DNA of 64,000 bases from Clostridium sp. AM33-3 (GCF_003480315.1 NZ_QUIV01000003.1:62001-126000); one strand, 5' to 3'; numbered from the stretch's first letter, positions 18,366-27,826 are shown. Made by a program: numbers and translations. The notes: a model not told the origin generated them from the letters alone.

Positions 18366-18498
18366 GTTACTGTTCACGCGTTGCGCAAACAGCAACGGAT
18401 TTTGCCGATGCTTCGCATTCCAAATCGGCAAAATCTGCTGCCACGGCTGTATCATACGGCATTTTCAGTTCAGAAAATGCCTACCCGTGTACAGTAAC
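18366..18498. repeat. Small palindromic repeat element (MITE- or REP-like), 133 bases
   Basis: The ends are GTTACTGTTCACG (18366-18378) and CGTGTACAGTAAC (18486-18498), inverted copies with one mismatch. Inside are two perfect hairpins, GATTTTGCCGAT/ATCGGCAAAATC (18398-18435) and GGCATTTTC/GAAAATGCC (18458-18481). The right end with its flank CCCGTGTACAGTAAC occurs again at 49288-49302. It may also act as terminator for the three-gene secreted-protein operon that ends at 18506. Confidence 0.6.
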
Positions 18499-18505
18499 CT
18501 GCTTC

Positions 18506-19114
18506 TTAGCTTCTGGCAGCTGTACCTGCCTTGATCGTATAGGTGATCTTAAACAGATTGGCAGCTCCGTTCGCCCAGTCTGCCTCAAAGGTGCCAACCT
18601 TGCCGCCGGAGAAGGTAATGCCAAGCCTGTTGTTGGAGCCGGTTTCGATTACCCAGTCACTTTCATCAAACACTTGCGGTCGTGCTCCAGTTTTTCCTTG
18701 CAACTGAACCAAATTACTGCCATTTTCAGGCTGCATCTGAAGTCTGATCTTTTTGCCACTCACATCATCTTCATTCGCAACAAATTCGTACCCCTCCGCA
18801 ATATCACTGACCTTAATCTCGCTCACGTGGATCGGTACCACGCTGTTGTTCGTGATCCCGTAGCCCTCCGGCGTGATAAATTCTCCGGTGCTGAGCACGG
18901 CAAACGTAATACTGAGCGGAACCGTTGCGGAAAGCTGTGATACATCTTTGGTATACACCACCTTTACCTGCGTGGAGGCTATTCCTGCTTCAAATGCATT
19001 GCTGCTCGCCGTGTCGACGGCCTGTCCCTGCTGTGCCTCCCCTGCAGCAAATGCAGTCATGCTCATGCTTGCCGCCAGGGCCAGGGCCGGAATCACCATT
19101 TTCATCTTCTTCAT
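18506..19114 (-). CDS. Secreted beta-sandwich-like protein (third gene of surface operon)
   Basis: A 202-residue exported protein. The start MKKMKMVIPALALAAS was chosen because AAGGAG lies eight bases upstream; the frame is open further but has no ribosome site. The signal peptide ends near TAFAAG. After a short linker there is a single all-beta domain of about 150 residues that opens with SATVPLSITFAVLSTGEFIT and closes with NLFKITYTIKAG. There is no sorting motif. The domain pattern (VPxxxxFVxxxxG, then N-S-V-PxxVxxI, then YTI) also occurs in the first gene of the operon, so the two look like distant paralogues. Function unknown; a role as a subunit of a surface layer or fibre is possible. 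Confidence 0.75.
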   Translation of the reverse strand: MKKMKMVIPALALAASMSMTAFAAGEAQQGQAVDTASSNAFEAGIASTQVKVVYTKDVSQLSATVPLSITFAVLSTGEFITPEGYGITNNSVVPIHVSEIKVSDIAEGYEFVANEDDVSGKKIRLQMQPENGSNLVQLQGKTGARPQVFDESDWVIETGSNNRLGITFSGGKVGTFEADWANGAANLFKITYTIKAGTAARS

Positions 19115-19163
19115 ACTCTTTCTCCTTTGATTTGTTTTTATAGACAATTTACGGGTTACCCTC

Positions 19164-19718
19164 TTAAGAACCGGCCACAATCGTAATTTTGGCTGCTGCC
19201 TGACCGGCCTGCAATAAGTTTTCCATATCATAAGCCGTAAACAGGGCCGTAGCGGAATACGTTCCTGCAGACAGCGTGCGATTCAGTTTTACATGCTCGA
19301 TATACTGTCCCGGCGCGATTCCGGCAGACTCATAAATCGGCTCCCTCTCCCCATCCAGCGTGATCGTTACCTTCATATGATGATGATTTGCGGCTATGTT
19401 TTCAATCCGCGCCATGGCATCAGCTCCATTCTCATCAACCGTCACAACCGACGCAATGGAAATATTAAACATGCCTTCCTCGACCACCTTATTCAGTTCC
19501 TCCTGGATTTCTTTCTCAGAGCGCCCCGGCAGGGTTCCGGTCCGGGCAGACGGATCAAAGAACTCATGAACCGGCTCCGCCCTGCAGCTGTGCAAAAGCC
19601 AGATCAGGACGAGAAGAAGCAGCACTGCCAGAATGCCACAGATCCACTTCCTTCGATTTCCGCTTTCCTTATTATTTTTCTTGTTAAGCCCTTTGTCCTC
19701 TGATTTGAATTGCTTCAT
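19164..19718 (-). CDS. Membrane-anchored extracellular protein (second gene of surface operon)
   Basis: A 184-residue protein starting MKQFKSEDKGLNKK (AGGA six bases before it). One membrane segment lies at about residues 26-43 (GILAVLLLLVLIWLLHSC), with the positively charged side inside. The outer part has EKEIQEELNKVVEEGMFNIS and a beta-rich domain with RIENIAANHHHMKVTITLD, the GIAPGQYIEHVKL turn and LSAGTYSATALFTAYD. This domain type is frequent in small operons of secreted proteins in Firmicutes, without known function. It sits between two genes for secreted proteins of a related fold; the three are probably one assembly. Confidence 0.75.
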   Translation of the reverse strand: MKQFKSEDKGLNKKNNKESGNRRKWICGILAVLLLLVLIWLLHSCRAEPVHEFFDPSARTGTLPGRSEKEIQEELNKVVEEGMFNISIASVVTVDENGADAMARIENIAANHHHMKVTITLDGEREPIYESAGIAPGQYIEHVKLNRTLSAGTYSATALFTAYDMENLLQAGQAAAKITIVAGS

Positions 19719-19745
19719 ACACATTCCTTTCTAATCATATATTTA

Positions 19746-20525
19746 TCATGATGTTTCCAGACTCCTGACCGTATAGGTTACGATCGCAACCACAGCCTCT
19801 TCCCCGGCATCGAGTGTCCCCGCCAGACAGTTTCCGCCAAGCTCCAGCTCCCAGCTCAGCTCCAGTTCTTCTCCCGGCTCCAGTAGCAGCTGCTCCGCCT
19901 CAAGCTCCCAGGTCATACCGGCTTCACCGGCCGCTGTCTGTTCCTGTCCAAAGACACAGGATATGTCATTCCCCAGCGTCAGCCGCAGACTAGGCTTTCT
20001 GCTCTCCCATTTCGTAAAAATATCGTCCGCATCCTTACTGTCCTCTGTCTGCCAGGCAAACGTAACCGAGGTCAGTAAAACCGTGCTCTCTCCGTGATTT
20101 TCCAGACTTCCGCTGACTGCTGTGCAGCTCCCGTCCGGCTCAATCACGAACAGCATCTGCGTTGGCACCACCATGGAGATCTGTGGCGCACAAAGTGCGG
20201 GCTGATATTCTGCGTTGCTCACCGAAGCTATGGGAGACAAATCATCCAGAAGTGGTTCTTCCGTCAGATCCCGTTCCGATTCCTCTGAAGCTTCCTCCCG
20301 CGGTTTTGTGAGCTTTTCCGCATCTGACACCGTAGCGGTTTCAACGATTGTTCTGTCGGCAGATGCATTTCCTGCCGTAGCAATTTCCACCCCCGTCCTC
20401 CTGTCCGTTTCCATGGAAGCCGAGGCAAATGCCATGACAGCAGACATTTGCAAAATACACGCCAGCACAGGCACCAACAGGAAAATCCACGCCGTTTTCC
20501 GAATACCGGCATACACAATGTGCAA
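19746..20525 (-). CDS. Secreted protein with Asp/Glu-rich linker (first gene of surface operon)
   Basis: A 259-residue exported protein. A signal peptide spans about residues 11-36 (LLVPVLACILQMSAVMAFA), then a low-complexity Thr/Ala/Glu-rich linker to about residue 105, then an all-beta domain beginning ISMVVPTQMLFVIEPDG and ending VVAIVTYTVRSLE. The domain resembles that in the last gene of the operon. The gene is preceded by GGGGGGAATGG and by a promoter about 180 bases upstream. Its role is unknown; an all-beta secreted pair flanking an anchored partner suggests a surface structure. Confidence 0.7.
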   Translation of the reverse strand: MHIVYAGIRKTAWIFLLVPVLACILQMSAVMAFASASMETDRRTGVEIATAGNASADRTIVETATVSDAEKLTKPREEASEESERDLTEEPLLDDLSPIASVSNAEYQPALCAPQISMVVPTQMLFVIEPDGSCTAVSGSLENHGESTVLLTSVTFAWQTEDSKDADDIFTKWESRKPSLRLTLGNDISCVFGQEQTAAGEAGMTWELEAEQLLLEPGEELELSWELELGGNCLAGTLDAGEEAVVAIVTYTVRSLETS

Positions 20526-20707
20526 TCCATTCCCCCCTTTTTGCTGCAGTTACCTTCCATCATTCATTTTATAAACTGGGAAATACCGAACCAGGCATGA
20601 TGTTCAGCACACAGCCTGTCCGTTTGAAATAAAAGACCCGCCAAGATATTGCGGTTACATGAGATTACAGGATTGTTAAGAATATAAATCCCGATAAACT
20701 TACGTTT

Positions 20708-20736
20708 ATTATACTTGCCTCAATAAAGAATGACAA
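20708..20736 (-). promoter_or_regulatory. Promoter of the three-gene surface operon
   Basis: On the minus strand -35 TTGTCA (20736-20731) and a perfect -10 TATAAT (20713-20708), 17 bases apart. Confidence 0.75.
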
Positions 20737-20797
20737 GCTTCCAGCCTGCAAAAATCTGCCCAAAATCCATAAGATCATGACAGAACAGGATGAAAAA

Positions 20798-20836
20798 ACA
20801 GGAAAAGCGCAAGCTCTTCAACGGCTTGCGCTTTCC
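20798..20836 (-). terminator. Terminator at the end of the sensor-kinase chain
   Basis: AAAGCGCAAGC (20804-20814) pairs with GCTTGCGCTTT (20824-20834). On the minus strand it is followed by TCCTGTTTTTTC. It lies four bases beyond the stop of the hybrid kinase. Confidence 0.85.
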
Positions 20837-20839
20837 ATC

Positions 20840-23797
20840 TTACTTCAGATTATTTTGTAATGTACCGATCAGTTCCTCAAGAACGATTGGCTTGGATAAA
20901 AATCCATCCATGCCGCATTCCAGTGCCTGCTTTCTGTCTTCGTCAAATGCATTGGCCGTCATGGCAAGGATCGTAATTCCCGCCAGTGCCGGGTCATCGA
21001 GCGCACGGATCTGCTTCGTGGCCTCATATCCGTTCATGACAGGCATCTGAACATCCATAAGCACCAGATCATAATCGCCCGGTGCTGCATGCCTTACCTT
21101 ATCCACAGCCTCTGCTCCGTTTTCTGCCGTATCAATCCGGAATCCATATTGCTTCAGGAGCTCCACAGCAATTTCACGGTTCAGTTCGTTGTCTTCCACA
21201 AGCAGGATACGTCTGTCTCTGAAATCTAAGCCTGCTGCCGGAAGAACAGGATTCTCTGTTTTCTCCTGCTTCTGACCGATCGCTGTCATCAGCGTCTCTC
21301 GGATATCTGACATAAACAGCGGTTTCGCACAGAATGCAGTTACCCCTGCAGCCCTGGCTTCTACTTCGATATCCGACCAGTCATAGGCAGTCAGGATAAT
21401 GATCGGCGTATCATCACCCAGACTGCGGATCTGGCGGGTGACCTCAATGCCATTCATATCCGGCAGGCGCCAGTCGATGATATAGGCATGGAATGCATCG
21501 CCCAGTTCCATGGACTGGCGTGCACGGAGAACTGCCTCTTTGCCGGAAAGTGTCCATTCCGAACGCATCCCGACCTTGGCAAGCATCTTTGTCACACTGT
21601 CGCAGGTATTAAAATCATCGTCTATCACCAAGGCCTTAAGACCTTCCAGCTCTGCGATCCGCTCTGTGCGGCGCTGCTCCGGCTGAATCCGCAATGCCAG
21701 GCGGACAATCACCTCCGTACCCTTTCCCTGCTCCGTCTGAACCTCAATGGTTCCACCCATCATATTCACAATATTCTTGGTGATAGCCATACCAAGTCCT
21801 GTGCCCTGGATCCTGCTGACCGTGGAGGTGCGTTCCCGCTCAAACGGCGAAAACAGCTTCTGGGCAAATTCCTGGCTCATGCCGATTCCGTTATCCTTGA
21901 CCCGGATCTCATACAGCGCACTGTCCTTCTGTGTCCCCGGGAACTGCTTGAGCCGGACAGAAACGGTTCCACCCGCCGGAGTAAACTTGATCGCATTGGA
22001 CAAAAGATTCAAAAGCACCTGGTTCAGCCGCGTTTTATCACAATAGACGTCCTCGTTCGCAACATCCACCGCATCCATATAAAGGTCCAGCTGCTTTGCA
22101 TAGATCTGGCCGCTGATGATCGTCTTCAGATCATGAAGGACATCTGACAGACTGACCTCCGTTTCTTCCAGATGGATCTTTCCACTCTCAATACGGCTCA
22201 TATCCAGTACATCATTGATCAGCGAGAGCAGATGGTTGCTGGATGAAAGGATCTTGCCCAGATAATCCCGGACTCTTTCCTGATTATCTATGTTGCTTAC
22301 AGCCAGTGTCGTAAAACCAATGATCGCATTCATCGGTGTCCGGATATCATGAGACATGTTGGAAAGGAACGTGCTCTTTGCACGGTTGGCGGTCTCCGCA
22401 GCACGGACTGCCTCAGCAAGGGCCTGATTCATTTTCTTGTCAGAGGTACGGTCCGACATAACCAGGATATATTTCTTCGTTCCGTTTACCTCACTGCCCA
22501 TTGCGACAATATGAAACCAGTGCCGCTCCCCTGTTTTCTGATGAATACACTCAAAATCCCATTCCCTCTGTTCCTGTGTCAGGATATCCTTCAGATAATT
22601 CTTCTTCGGATCTTCCGGATTCCCGGAATGCAGTTTTCCCAAAATACAGATATCCTTCTGGATCTGCTCTACGGTAATGCCCAGCAGTCTTTCCACATTC
22701 GGGCTTACATAATCGGCCTTATACGTTTTCGCATCCAGCATCAGGGACACATCATCCACATTCATCGACAGCTTTTGAAACAGCTCATCCCGGTACAGGA
22801 TCTCCGTATCCTTTCGCTTCAGGCTTCTCCTGCTTTTCTGAACGATCAGTCCGATCAGGAGGGCAGCGATACCGCACACGACCGCTCCCACAAGGAGCAT
22901 CGTACTAAGCTGCAGATTGTTCATGCTGGCATTGACGATATCGGCCCGGACCAGACCCAGAAATATCCAGTCCTGAAGCTTCGATTTTTCATAAACCAGA
23001 TAGTAATCCATTCCATCCAGATTTACAAGCATCGCATCGGTACGTCCCACTTTCCATTGCTCCACAAGGTCAAGGATCTCTTGTTCGGATATATCAGAAT
23101 GCTCTCTCAGAAGGCCAAAGAAATTATAAACTGCTCCCCATGATTCCAGAGAATGATCGATCACAACACGGCCATCCGGATGAACCACATAACTCTTTGC
23201 GTATCCGTGAAAGGCAGAAATATCCAGTACACTTACGATATCCGAGTTTTCATATGCAATGGCAATGGCATCATATTCAAAGCCCTGATAGCTTCCATGC
23301 GCCTGCGGGCTGGCAAAAATAAGCAGCTGGGATTTTCCGGGAACTACTGCATTTGTTATGATATCCTTTCCCTGCCGGATCTCATCCTCCAGATTTTCCT
23401 GCACGCCAAGATACCCGGTTTCCCCTGTTACCATCTTATAGTTGCCGTCAGCCGAAAGAAAATAGAAATACAAAAAGCCTGCCTCATTCTGCGCTTTCTC
23501 CACATAATCACGAATTTTGCTTTCACTTGAGGTGGTCTGCAGATACTCACTCCACATATGAAGATAAGTCAGGTTCTTATTTGTCAGCTCACTTAGCACA
23601 TTATTCGACTGATGGAAAACCTCAGTCAAATGAGAAACACTTTCCTCATAAACCGTTTTCGATACAAACTCAAAATACCGGGAAACAGTCAGAGCGATCC
23701 CAAGTAAAACGGCAAGAAATACCGCTATCTCGAGTCGTTTTCTCATAAAAAATTTCACTCTGTTCGTATTGCGATTCTCAATATCCATTCTTCTCAC
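20840..23797 (-). CDS. Hybrid sensor histidine kinase with Cache-like sensor, PAS and two receiver domains
   Basis: A 985-residue membrane kinase. Two membrane segments (about 22-40 and 298-320) frame an extracellular sensor of about 250 residues that looks like a double Cache domain. A PAS domain (about 335-450) precedes the HisKA domain with the phosphorylated His at about 483 (SNMSHDIRTPMN). The ATPase domain has DNGIGMS and GTGLGMAITKN. Two receiver domains follow; the first has ALVIDDDFNTCDS and IIDWRLPDMNG, the second LLVEDNELNREIA and LMDVQMPVMNG. There is no DNA-binding output, so phosphate must pass on to an unlinked regulator. Its start overlaps by four bases the stop of the binding protein gene upstream, the likely ligand partner. 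Confidence 0.92.
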   Translation of the reverse strand: MRRMDIENRNTNRVKFFMRKRLEIAVFLAVLLGIALTVSRYFEFVSKTVYEESVSHLTEVFHQSNNVLSELTNKNLTYLHMWSEYLQTTSSESKIRDYVEKAQNEAGFLYFYFLSADGNYKMVTGETGYLGVQENLEDEIRQGKDIITNAVVPGKSQLLIFASPQAHGSYQGFEYDAIAIAYENSDIVSVLDISAFHGYAKSYVVHPDGRVVIDHSLESWGAVYNFFGLLREHSDISEQEILDLVEQWKVGRTDAMLVNLDGMDYYLVYEKSKLQDWIFLGLVRADIVNASMNNLQLSTMLLVGAVVCGIAALLIGLIVQKSRRSLKRKDTEILYRDELFQKLSMNVDDVSLMLDAKTYKADYVSPNVERLLGITVEQIQKDICILGKLHSGNPEDPKKNYLKDILTQEQREWDFECIHQKTGERHWFHIVAMGSEVNGTKKYILVMSDRTSDKKMNQALAEAVRAAETANRAKSTFLSNMSHDIRTPMNAIIGFTTLAVSNIDNQERVRDYLGKILSSSNHLLSLINDVLDMSRIESGKIHLEETEVSLSDVLHDLKTIISGQIYAKQLDLYMDAVDVANEDVYCDKTRLNQVLLNLLSNAIKFTPAGGTVSVRLKQFPGTQKDSALYEIRVKDNGIGMSQEFAQKLFSPFERERTSTVSRIQGTGLGMAITKNIVNMMGGTIEVQTEQGKGTEVIVRLALRIQPEQRRTERIAELEGLKALVIDDDFNTCDSVTKMLAKVGMRSEWTLSGKEAVLRARQSMELGDAFHAYIIDWRLPDMNGIEVTRQIRSLGDDTPIIILTAYDWSDIEVEARAAGVTAFCAKPLFMSDIRETLMTAIGQKQEKTENPVLPAAGLDFRDRRILLVEDNELNREIAVELLKQYGFRIDTAENGAEAVDKVRHAAPGDYDLVLMDVQMPVMNGYEATKQIRALDDPALAGITILAMTANAFDEDRKQALECGMDGFLSKPIVLEELIGTLQNNLK

Positions 23798-25644
23798 CTC
23801 AGAGTCATGTAATCTTCAGGCTCTGCAAGAATCGCATTACCATCCAGAATATAGCCTGTCCAGGTATCTTTCACCGTACTGTTCGCTCTGTCAAATACTA
23901 TCGTTTCATCTGCAGGATAAGCCTCCATATGCTGTGGTATGGCCAGACAGGTTACCGTAAACGTATCATCATCCCGAACTGCTTTTCCATTCTTTGTAAC
24001 TTTCTCCAGTGTATAACCATCCGCCGTTTCCCTGATCTCCACAGAAATACCGCTGACCACAGGCAGAGAACCGCGGTTAAAGGGAAGGAGTCCGCCCGGC
24101 CAGCCTTCCACAAAGCTTCTGACCGTTTCTTTCAATTTGGCCCCGCTCAGCTCGCAGTTGTAAGCCGAAAGTCCGTTTGGCATGATCATGCCGCGTGCCA
24201 TTTTTTCCGTATATCCTGCCTTCCGCACATTCCCCGTAAAGCTGTTTGCTGTCGCGATCAGCACATCCGTACCATAAATGCCGCGCAGAGTGTTTGCCAT
24301 AACAGAATATGCCGCATTGCCCCCACTGGCATGAAAACGGTCGGAATATGCCTTCTGTGAATCCAGCACAACCGGTTCAGAAGCAGTATTCTCCTCGAGA
24401 AGCTGGGTATGGAAGGACTGATAAGCCTGTCCGGCATCGTATTCTCCGGAGATCATCTTAGAAACCACATCTCTGGAAACAGAGAAAAAGTCATTTGACG
24501 CAATCCGGATATACATATGGTTCTCTTCAATCACAGATTTCACATCCTTCAGATATTCCGTCAGCTGGTTATCCACATCCTGACTGTAGCTTAGCAGATC
24601 CTGGCCCTCATAAATGATCCGGTTCTGCGCATCCGCCGAAAGCATCACATTCAGTACCTTCATTGCTTTCTGCCGGCGCGTTTCATCCTGCGTCAGGTCA
24701 CGGTTTAATGCCACCTGGAAATATGGCGTAGTCATCAGCCACTTTTCGCCGTTCTGCTCAAAGAATGGCAGAAATATTGTATCAATGCCCTGATCCTGAA
24801 AAATTTTTACACCGGCAGAGCTGCCGAAATACATGGCCAGCTTACCGCTTTTGTACAGCTCAGTCACAGCATCATAATTCAGATTCAGATCCTCCCGGCT
24901 CAGCCCTGTATCCCGGATAAATTGCTCCATCCGCTCAAAGGCCTTCGGCCAGACGGTACTGTCCAGACCCTCTTTTGTGCTGTTACCCGGATCACTGTAG
25001 GCGGTACGCCATCTGCGTCCGGTTGCAGTCGAAAGCTCTGCCGCAGACAGGCCCTGCAAGGTTTCCATACAGGTATAATCATAATAATAGTCTGCGGTAA
25101 ACCCTCGGATCCCCACCTTGTCAAATGCCTGACAGGCAGAAACAAAGCTTTCGTAATCGGTTGGCAGCGGAATATCATACTTTTCAAACAGATCTCTGTT
25201 CACCACGAAGCCATGTACATCTGCGCACACCGGAAGCCAGTTTACACTGCCATCCTGATTCATAAAGCTGTGGATGTATGTATTATAGACAGCACCGGCC
25301 TCATTGGTGGTGGAAAGATCCATCAGACTGTCCTTCAGCGGACTGGCGTCATGCAGAGAAAACCGGCAGCAGGTTATAATATCCGGCAATCCACCGTTTT
25401 CATTCAGAAATCTGTAGAAATCCAGATCGTTATTGCCCACTACAAATTCAATATTGATGTCCGGAAGCTGCTCCTGAATGTATGGTGCATAGGTGTCATA
25501 CAGCTTTGTGGACCACAAATACACGGTGATCGTTTCCGCATCTTCTTTTTCCGCGCTCTTCCCACGGCAGCCTGACAAAAGTGACAGGACTGCAGCCATC
25601 ACCCAAAATACAGCTAAAACTCTATTCCATTTTTTCTTTTTCAT
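23794..25644 (-). CDS. Substrate-binding lipoprotein fused to a 5'-nucleotidase C-terminal-like domain
   Basis: A 616-residue lipoprotein from MKKKKWNRVLAVF (ribosome site AGGGGAG). The lipobox is LSLLSGC. The first 400 residues are a family 1 solute-binding protein (TITVYLWSTKLYDTYAPYI). The remainder, from about residue 415, resembles the C-terminal substrate domain of 5'-nucleotidases: LIATANSFTGNV, GLLPFNRGSLPVVSG, SGAKLKETVRSF. The catalytic metallophosphatase domain is absent, so this part can only bind, perhaps a nucleotide or sugar. It overlaps the ends of both neighbouring kinase genes (23 and 4 bases), so all are made together. No permease is near; it is probably a receptor for a kinase rather than for a transporter. 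Confidence 0.8.
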   Translation of the reverse strand: MKKKKWNRVLAVFWVMAAVLSLLSGCRGKSAEKEDAETITVYLWSTKLYDTYAPYIQEQLPDINIEFVVGNNDLDFYRFLNENGGLPDIITCCRFSLHDASPLKDSLMDLSTTNEAGAVYNTYIHSFMNQDGSVNWLPVCADVHGFVVNRDLFEKYDIPLPTDYESFVSACQAFDKVGIRGFTADYYYDYTCMETLQGLSAAELSTATGRRWRTAYSDPGNSTKEGLDSTVWPKAFERMEQFIRDTGLSREDLNLNYDAVTELYKSGKLAMYFGSSAGVKIFQDQGIDTIFLPFFEQNGEKWLMTTPYFQVALNRDLTQDETRRQKAMKVLNVMLSADAQNRIIYEGQDLLSYSQDVDNQLTEYLKDVKSVIEENHMYIRIASNDFFSVSRDVVSKMISGEYDAGQAYQSFHTQLLEENTASEPVVLDSQKAYSDRFHASGGNAAYSVMANTLRGIYGTDVLIATANSFTGNVRKAGYTEKMARGMIMPNGLSAYNCELSGAKLKETVRSFVEGWPGGLLPFNRGSLPVVSGISVEIRETADGYTLEKVTKNGKAVRDDDTFTVTCLAIPQHMEAYPADETIVFDRANSTVKDTWTGYILDGNAILAEPEDYMTLR

Positions 25645-27826
25645 TACAGCTCCCCTTAAAATTATTTCCAATTAATTTACAGATCACCTTCACCAGCAAT
25701 TTTACATCAATCGGTTTGGCAATGTGTTCATCCATTCCTGCTTTCTTTGCTCTGAGCCTGTCCTCCGTAAACGCGTTTGCCGTCATTGCGATGATCGGAA
25801 CCACCTTTGCGTCCTCTCTGTCCAGAGAACGGATCCTTTCTGCCGCTTCATAACCATTCATGACCGGCATCATGATATCCATCAAAATGACATCAAATTC
25901 GTGCGGCCTGCTGTTTTCAAATATCTCAGCCGCCTGCTGGCCATTCCATGCTTTACACACACAGGCCCCTTCATTCTGAAGCATAAATTCCGCAATTTCC
26001 ATGTTCAGCGCATTGTCTTCTGCCAGAAGGATCTTCAGACCTTTGATGGATCTTTCTGTTGCAGCCTTCTGTTCTTCACGCTTTTCCACATCCGGATCTG
26101 TTTGAAACGGGATCCGGAACACAAAGGTCGTGCCTTTTCCCAGCTCACTTTCAAACGTAATCGTTCCGCCCATTTTTTCGATCAGCTTTTTTGTGATAGA
26201 CATTCCAAGTCCGGTTCCGGAAAATTTTGTCCGGCTTCCGGCATGCTCCTGCGCAAACGGTTCAAAAAGACGTTTCTGAAACGCTTCTGTCATACCAATC
26301 CCTGTATCCCGGCAGACAAATTCCATGGTCACCATTCCTGTCTGTTCTGATGCGATTTCCATGCAGCTGATATAGATACATCCGTTTTCTCTGTTATATT
26401 TCACCGCATTTGTCAGGATATTCATCAGGATCCTCTTCACATATCCCGGACTTCCGATGAGATTCCAGTGTATCACTTCTTTTTTCTCCCACACGATCCG
26501 GATATTCCGTTTTGCGGCTATCTGTTCGATCACAACCAGGAGTTCGTCAAAAATACTGGCCAGCTGAAATGGGATTTCTTCCAGAACCACTTCATCCGAT
26601 TCCAGCTTGCTCATATCCAGGACTTCGTTTACCAGCTCCAGCAACAGATTTGATGCCTCTTTGATCTTTGTACGGCATTCCCTCTGCTTGTCCATATCGT
26701 CTGCATAATGGTCTGCCACATCGAGCATGCCGCAGATTCCGTTGATCGGTGTCCGGATATCATGGCTCATCCTCTGGAGAAACTCGGTTTTTGCCTCATT
26801 GGCTGCATCTGCCATTTTTGCTGCCCTCAGAAGCTCTGCTTTATATTTTTCGTCCTTTTCCTGCTCCTGTTTCCGGTGTGCCTGATTGGTTCTGTATATC
26901 CAGAACCAGAAGACACTGAATATCAGAAAATAAAAGAAAACAACCGCTGTTACACTAAGCGGCAGGTCATGAAAGACCTCCGTATCCGGAAGATACGCAT
27001 AAATGTAATAATCCCGCTGCTTCAGCATGATCCCGTAACATCCGATCCCTCCATGCTTCAGATGAAATATGTGCCGGCTGTCTGTATTCTGTTTCATTGC
27101 CTGCACGATCTCGTTGCCGGCGGTATCCTGTCCAAGCAGACTCTCATCGTTGCTGGCAATGACGCTTCCCTTGTCTGCCACAATGATGGTACCGTCCTTC
27201 CGGGTACTATAGCCATTTAAAAGGCTCTGTATCGTCAGCGTATAGTTTCTGACAAATTCTGGAGACGTATAATAGTAGATCGCAACAATGCCCGGTGCAT
27301 CTTTTCTGGCGCAGGCTGCAATATCGATACGTGATCCGTCTGCTCTGGTTATCCGCTCCGAATAGCTTCGTTCTTCATATCCGGCAAAATCCATGATAAT
27401 GTCTTTTTGCAGATAATCCGTGATCTCATCGGTCAGAGACTCATTCGCGCTGTATTCACAGACTGTCCTTCCCTCTGTATCCAGGATAAGGATCCCGTCC
27501 ACCCAGAGAGTCTGCAGATTCTCTTTCAAAAATTCCCGGCTCAGCTGACCGCCGTTTTCTGTTTCCGTATCGATATTGGTACTCATCTGTCTGGCACTTT
27601 CAATCGCACGGAGAAGGCTTTTGGATTCCGAAGATTCATTATAATGGGTGTAGGTTGAGCACTGCACCTTGACGTAGTTTACAATCTCCACCATCCGTCT
27701 CTCTGCCTCTGCCTTTTCCACATGAAAAAAATAAAACAGAGCTGCGGCGGCCACACAGATTCCAAGAAGAGCACCAACTATCTGGATCCGTTTTTCTTTT
27801 TTCTTACGCTTAATCTCCAAGATCAT
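25622..27826 (-). CDS. Hybrid sensor histidine kinase with one receiver domain
   Basis: A 734-residue kinase. Membrane segments at about 15-34 and 291-311 bracket a 255-residue extracellular sensor, probably of double Cache type (DGILILDTEGRTVCEYS, DGTIIVADKGSVIASN). A short coiled coil leads to HisKA with the His at about 355 (QRMSHDIRTPIN). The ATPase motifs are CRDTGIGMT and GTGLGMSITKKL. One receiver domain (about 605-725) has LLAEDNALNMEIA and LMDIMMPVMNG. It overlaps the genes on both sides: the amino-acid-type binding protein before it (17 bases) and the fused binding protein after it (23 bases). Confidence 0.92.
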   Translation of the reverse strand: MILEIKRKKKEKRIQIVGALLGICVAAAALFYFFHVEKAEAERRMVEIVNYVKVQCSTYTHYNESSESKSLLRAIESARQMSTNIDTETENGGQLSREFLKENLQTLWVDGILILDTEGRTVCEYSANESLTDEITDYLQKDIIMDFAGYEERSYSERITRADGSRIDIAACARKDAPGIVAIYYYTSPEFVRNYTLTIQSLLNGYSTRKDGTIIVADKGSVIASNDESLLGQDTAGNEIVQAMKQNTDSRHIFHLKHGGIGCYGIMLKQRDYYIYAYLPDTEVFHDLPLSVTAVVFFYFLIFSVFWFWIYRTNQAHRKQEQEKDEKYKAELLRAAKMADAANEAKTEFLQRMSHDIRTPINGICGMLDVADHYADDMDKQRECRTKIKEASNLLLELVNEVLDMSKLESDEVVLEEIPFQLASIFDELLVVIEQIAAKRNIRIVWEKKEVIHWNLIGSPGYVKRILMNILTNAVKYNRENGCIYISCMEIASEQTGMVTMEFVCRDTGIGMTEAFQKRLFEPFAQEHAGSRTKFSGTGLGMSITKKLIEKMGGTITFESELGKGTTFVFRIPFQTDPDVEKREEQKAATERSIKGLKILLAEDNALNMEIAEFMLQNEGACVCKAWNGQQAAEIFENSRPHEFDVILMDIMMPVMNGYEAAERIRSLDREDAKVVPIIAMTANAFTEDRLRAKKAGMDEHIAKPIDVKLLVKVICKLIGNNFKGSCNEKEKME

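Larger units (their letters stand above)
20526..20839. other. Intergenic region: leader of the surface operon and end of the sensor-kinase chain
   Basis: No gene seen. It holds the promoter at 20708-20736, a roughly 180-base untranslated leader for the surface operon and the terminator at 20798-20836. In the leader CCGC-AATATCTTG-GCGG followed by GTCTTTTATTT could be a weak terminator. No c-di-GMP riboswitch motif was found. Confidence 0.5.

Noticed and set aside
20526..20707. c-di-GMP riboswitch in front of the surface operon
   Set aside because: The conserved GEMM segments were not found in the leader.
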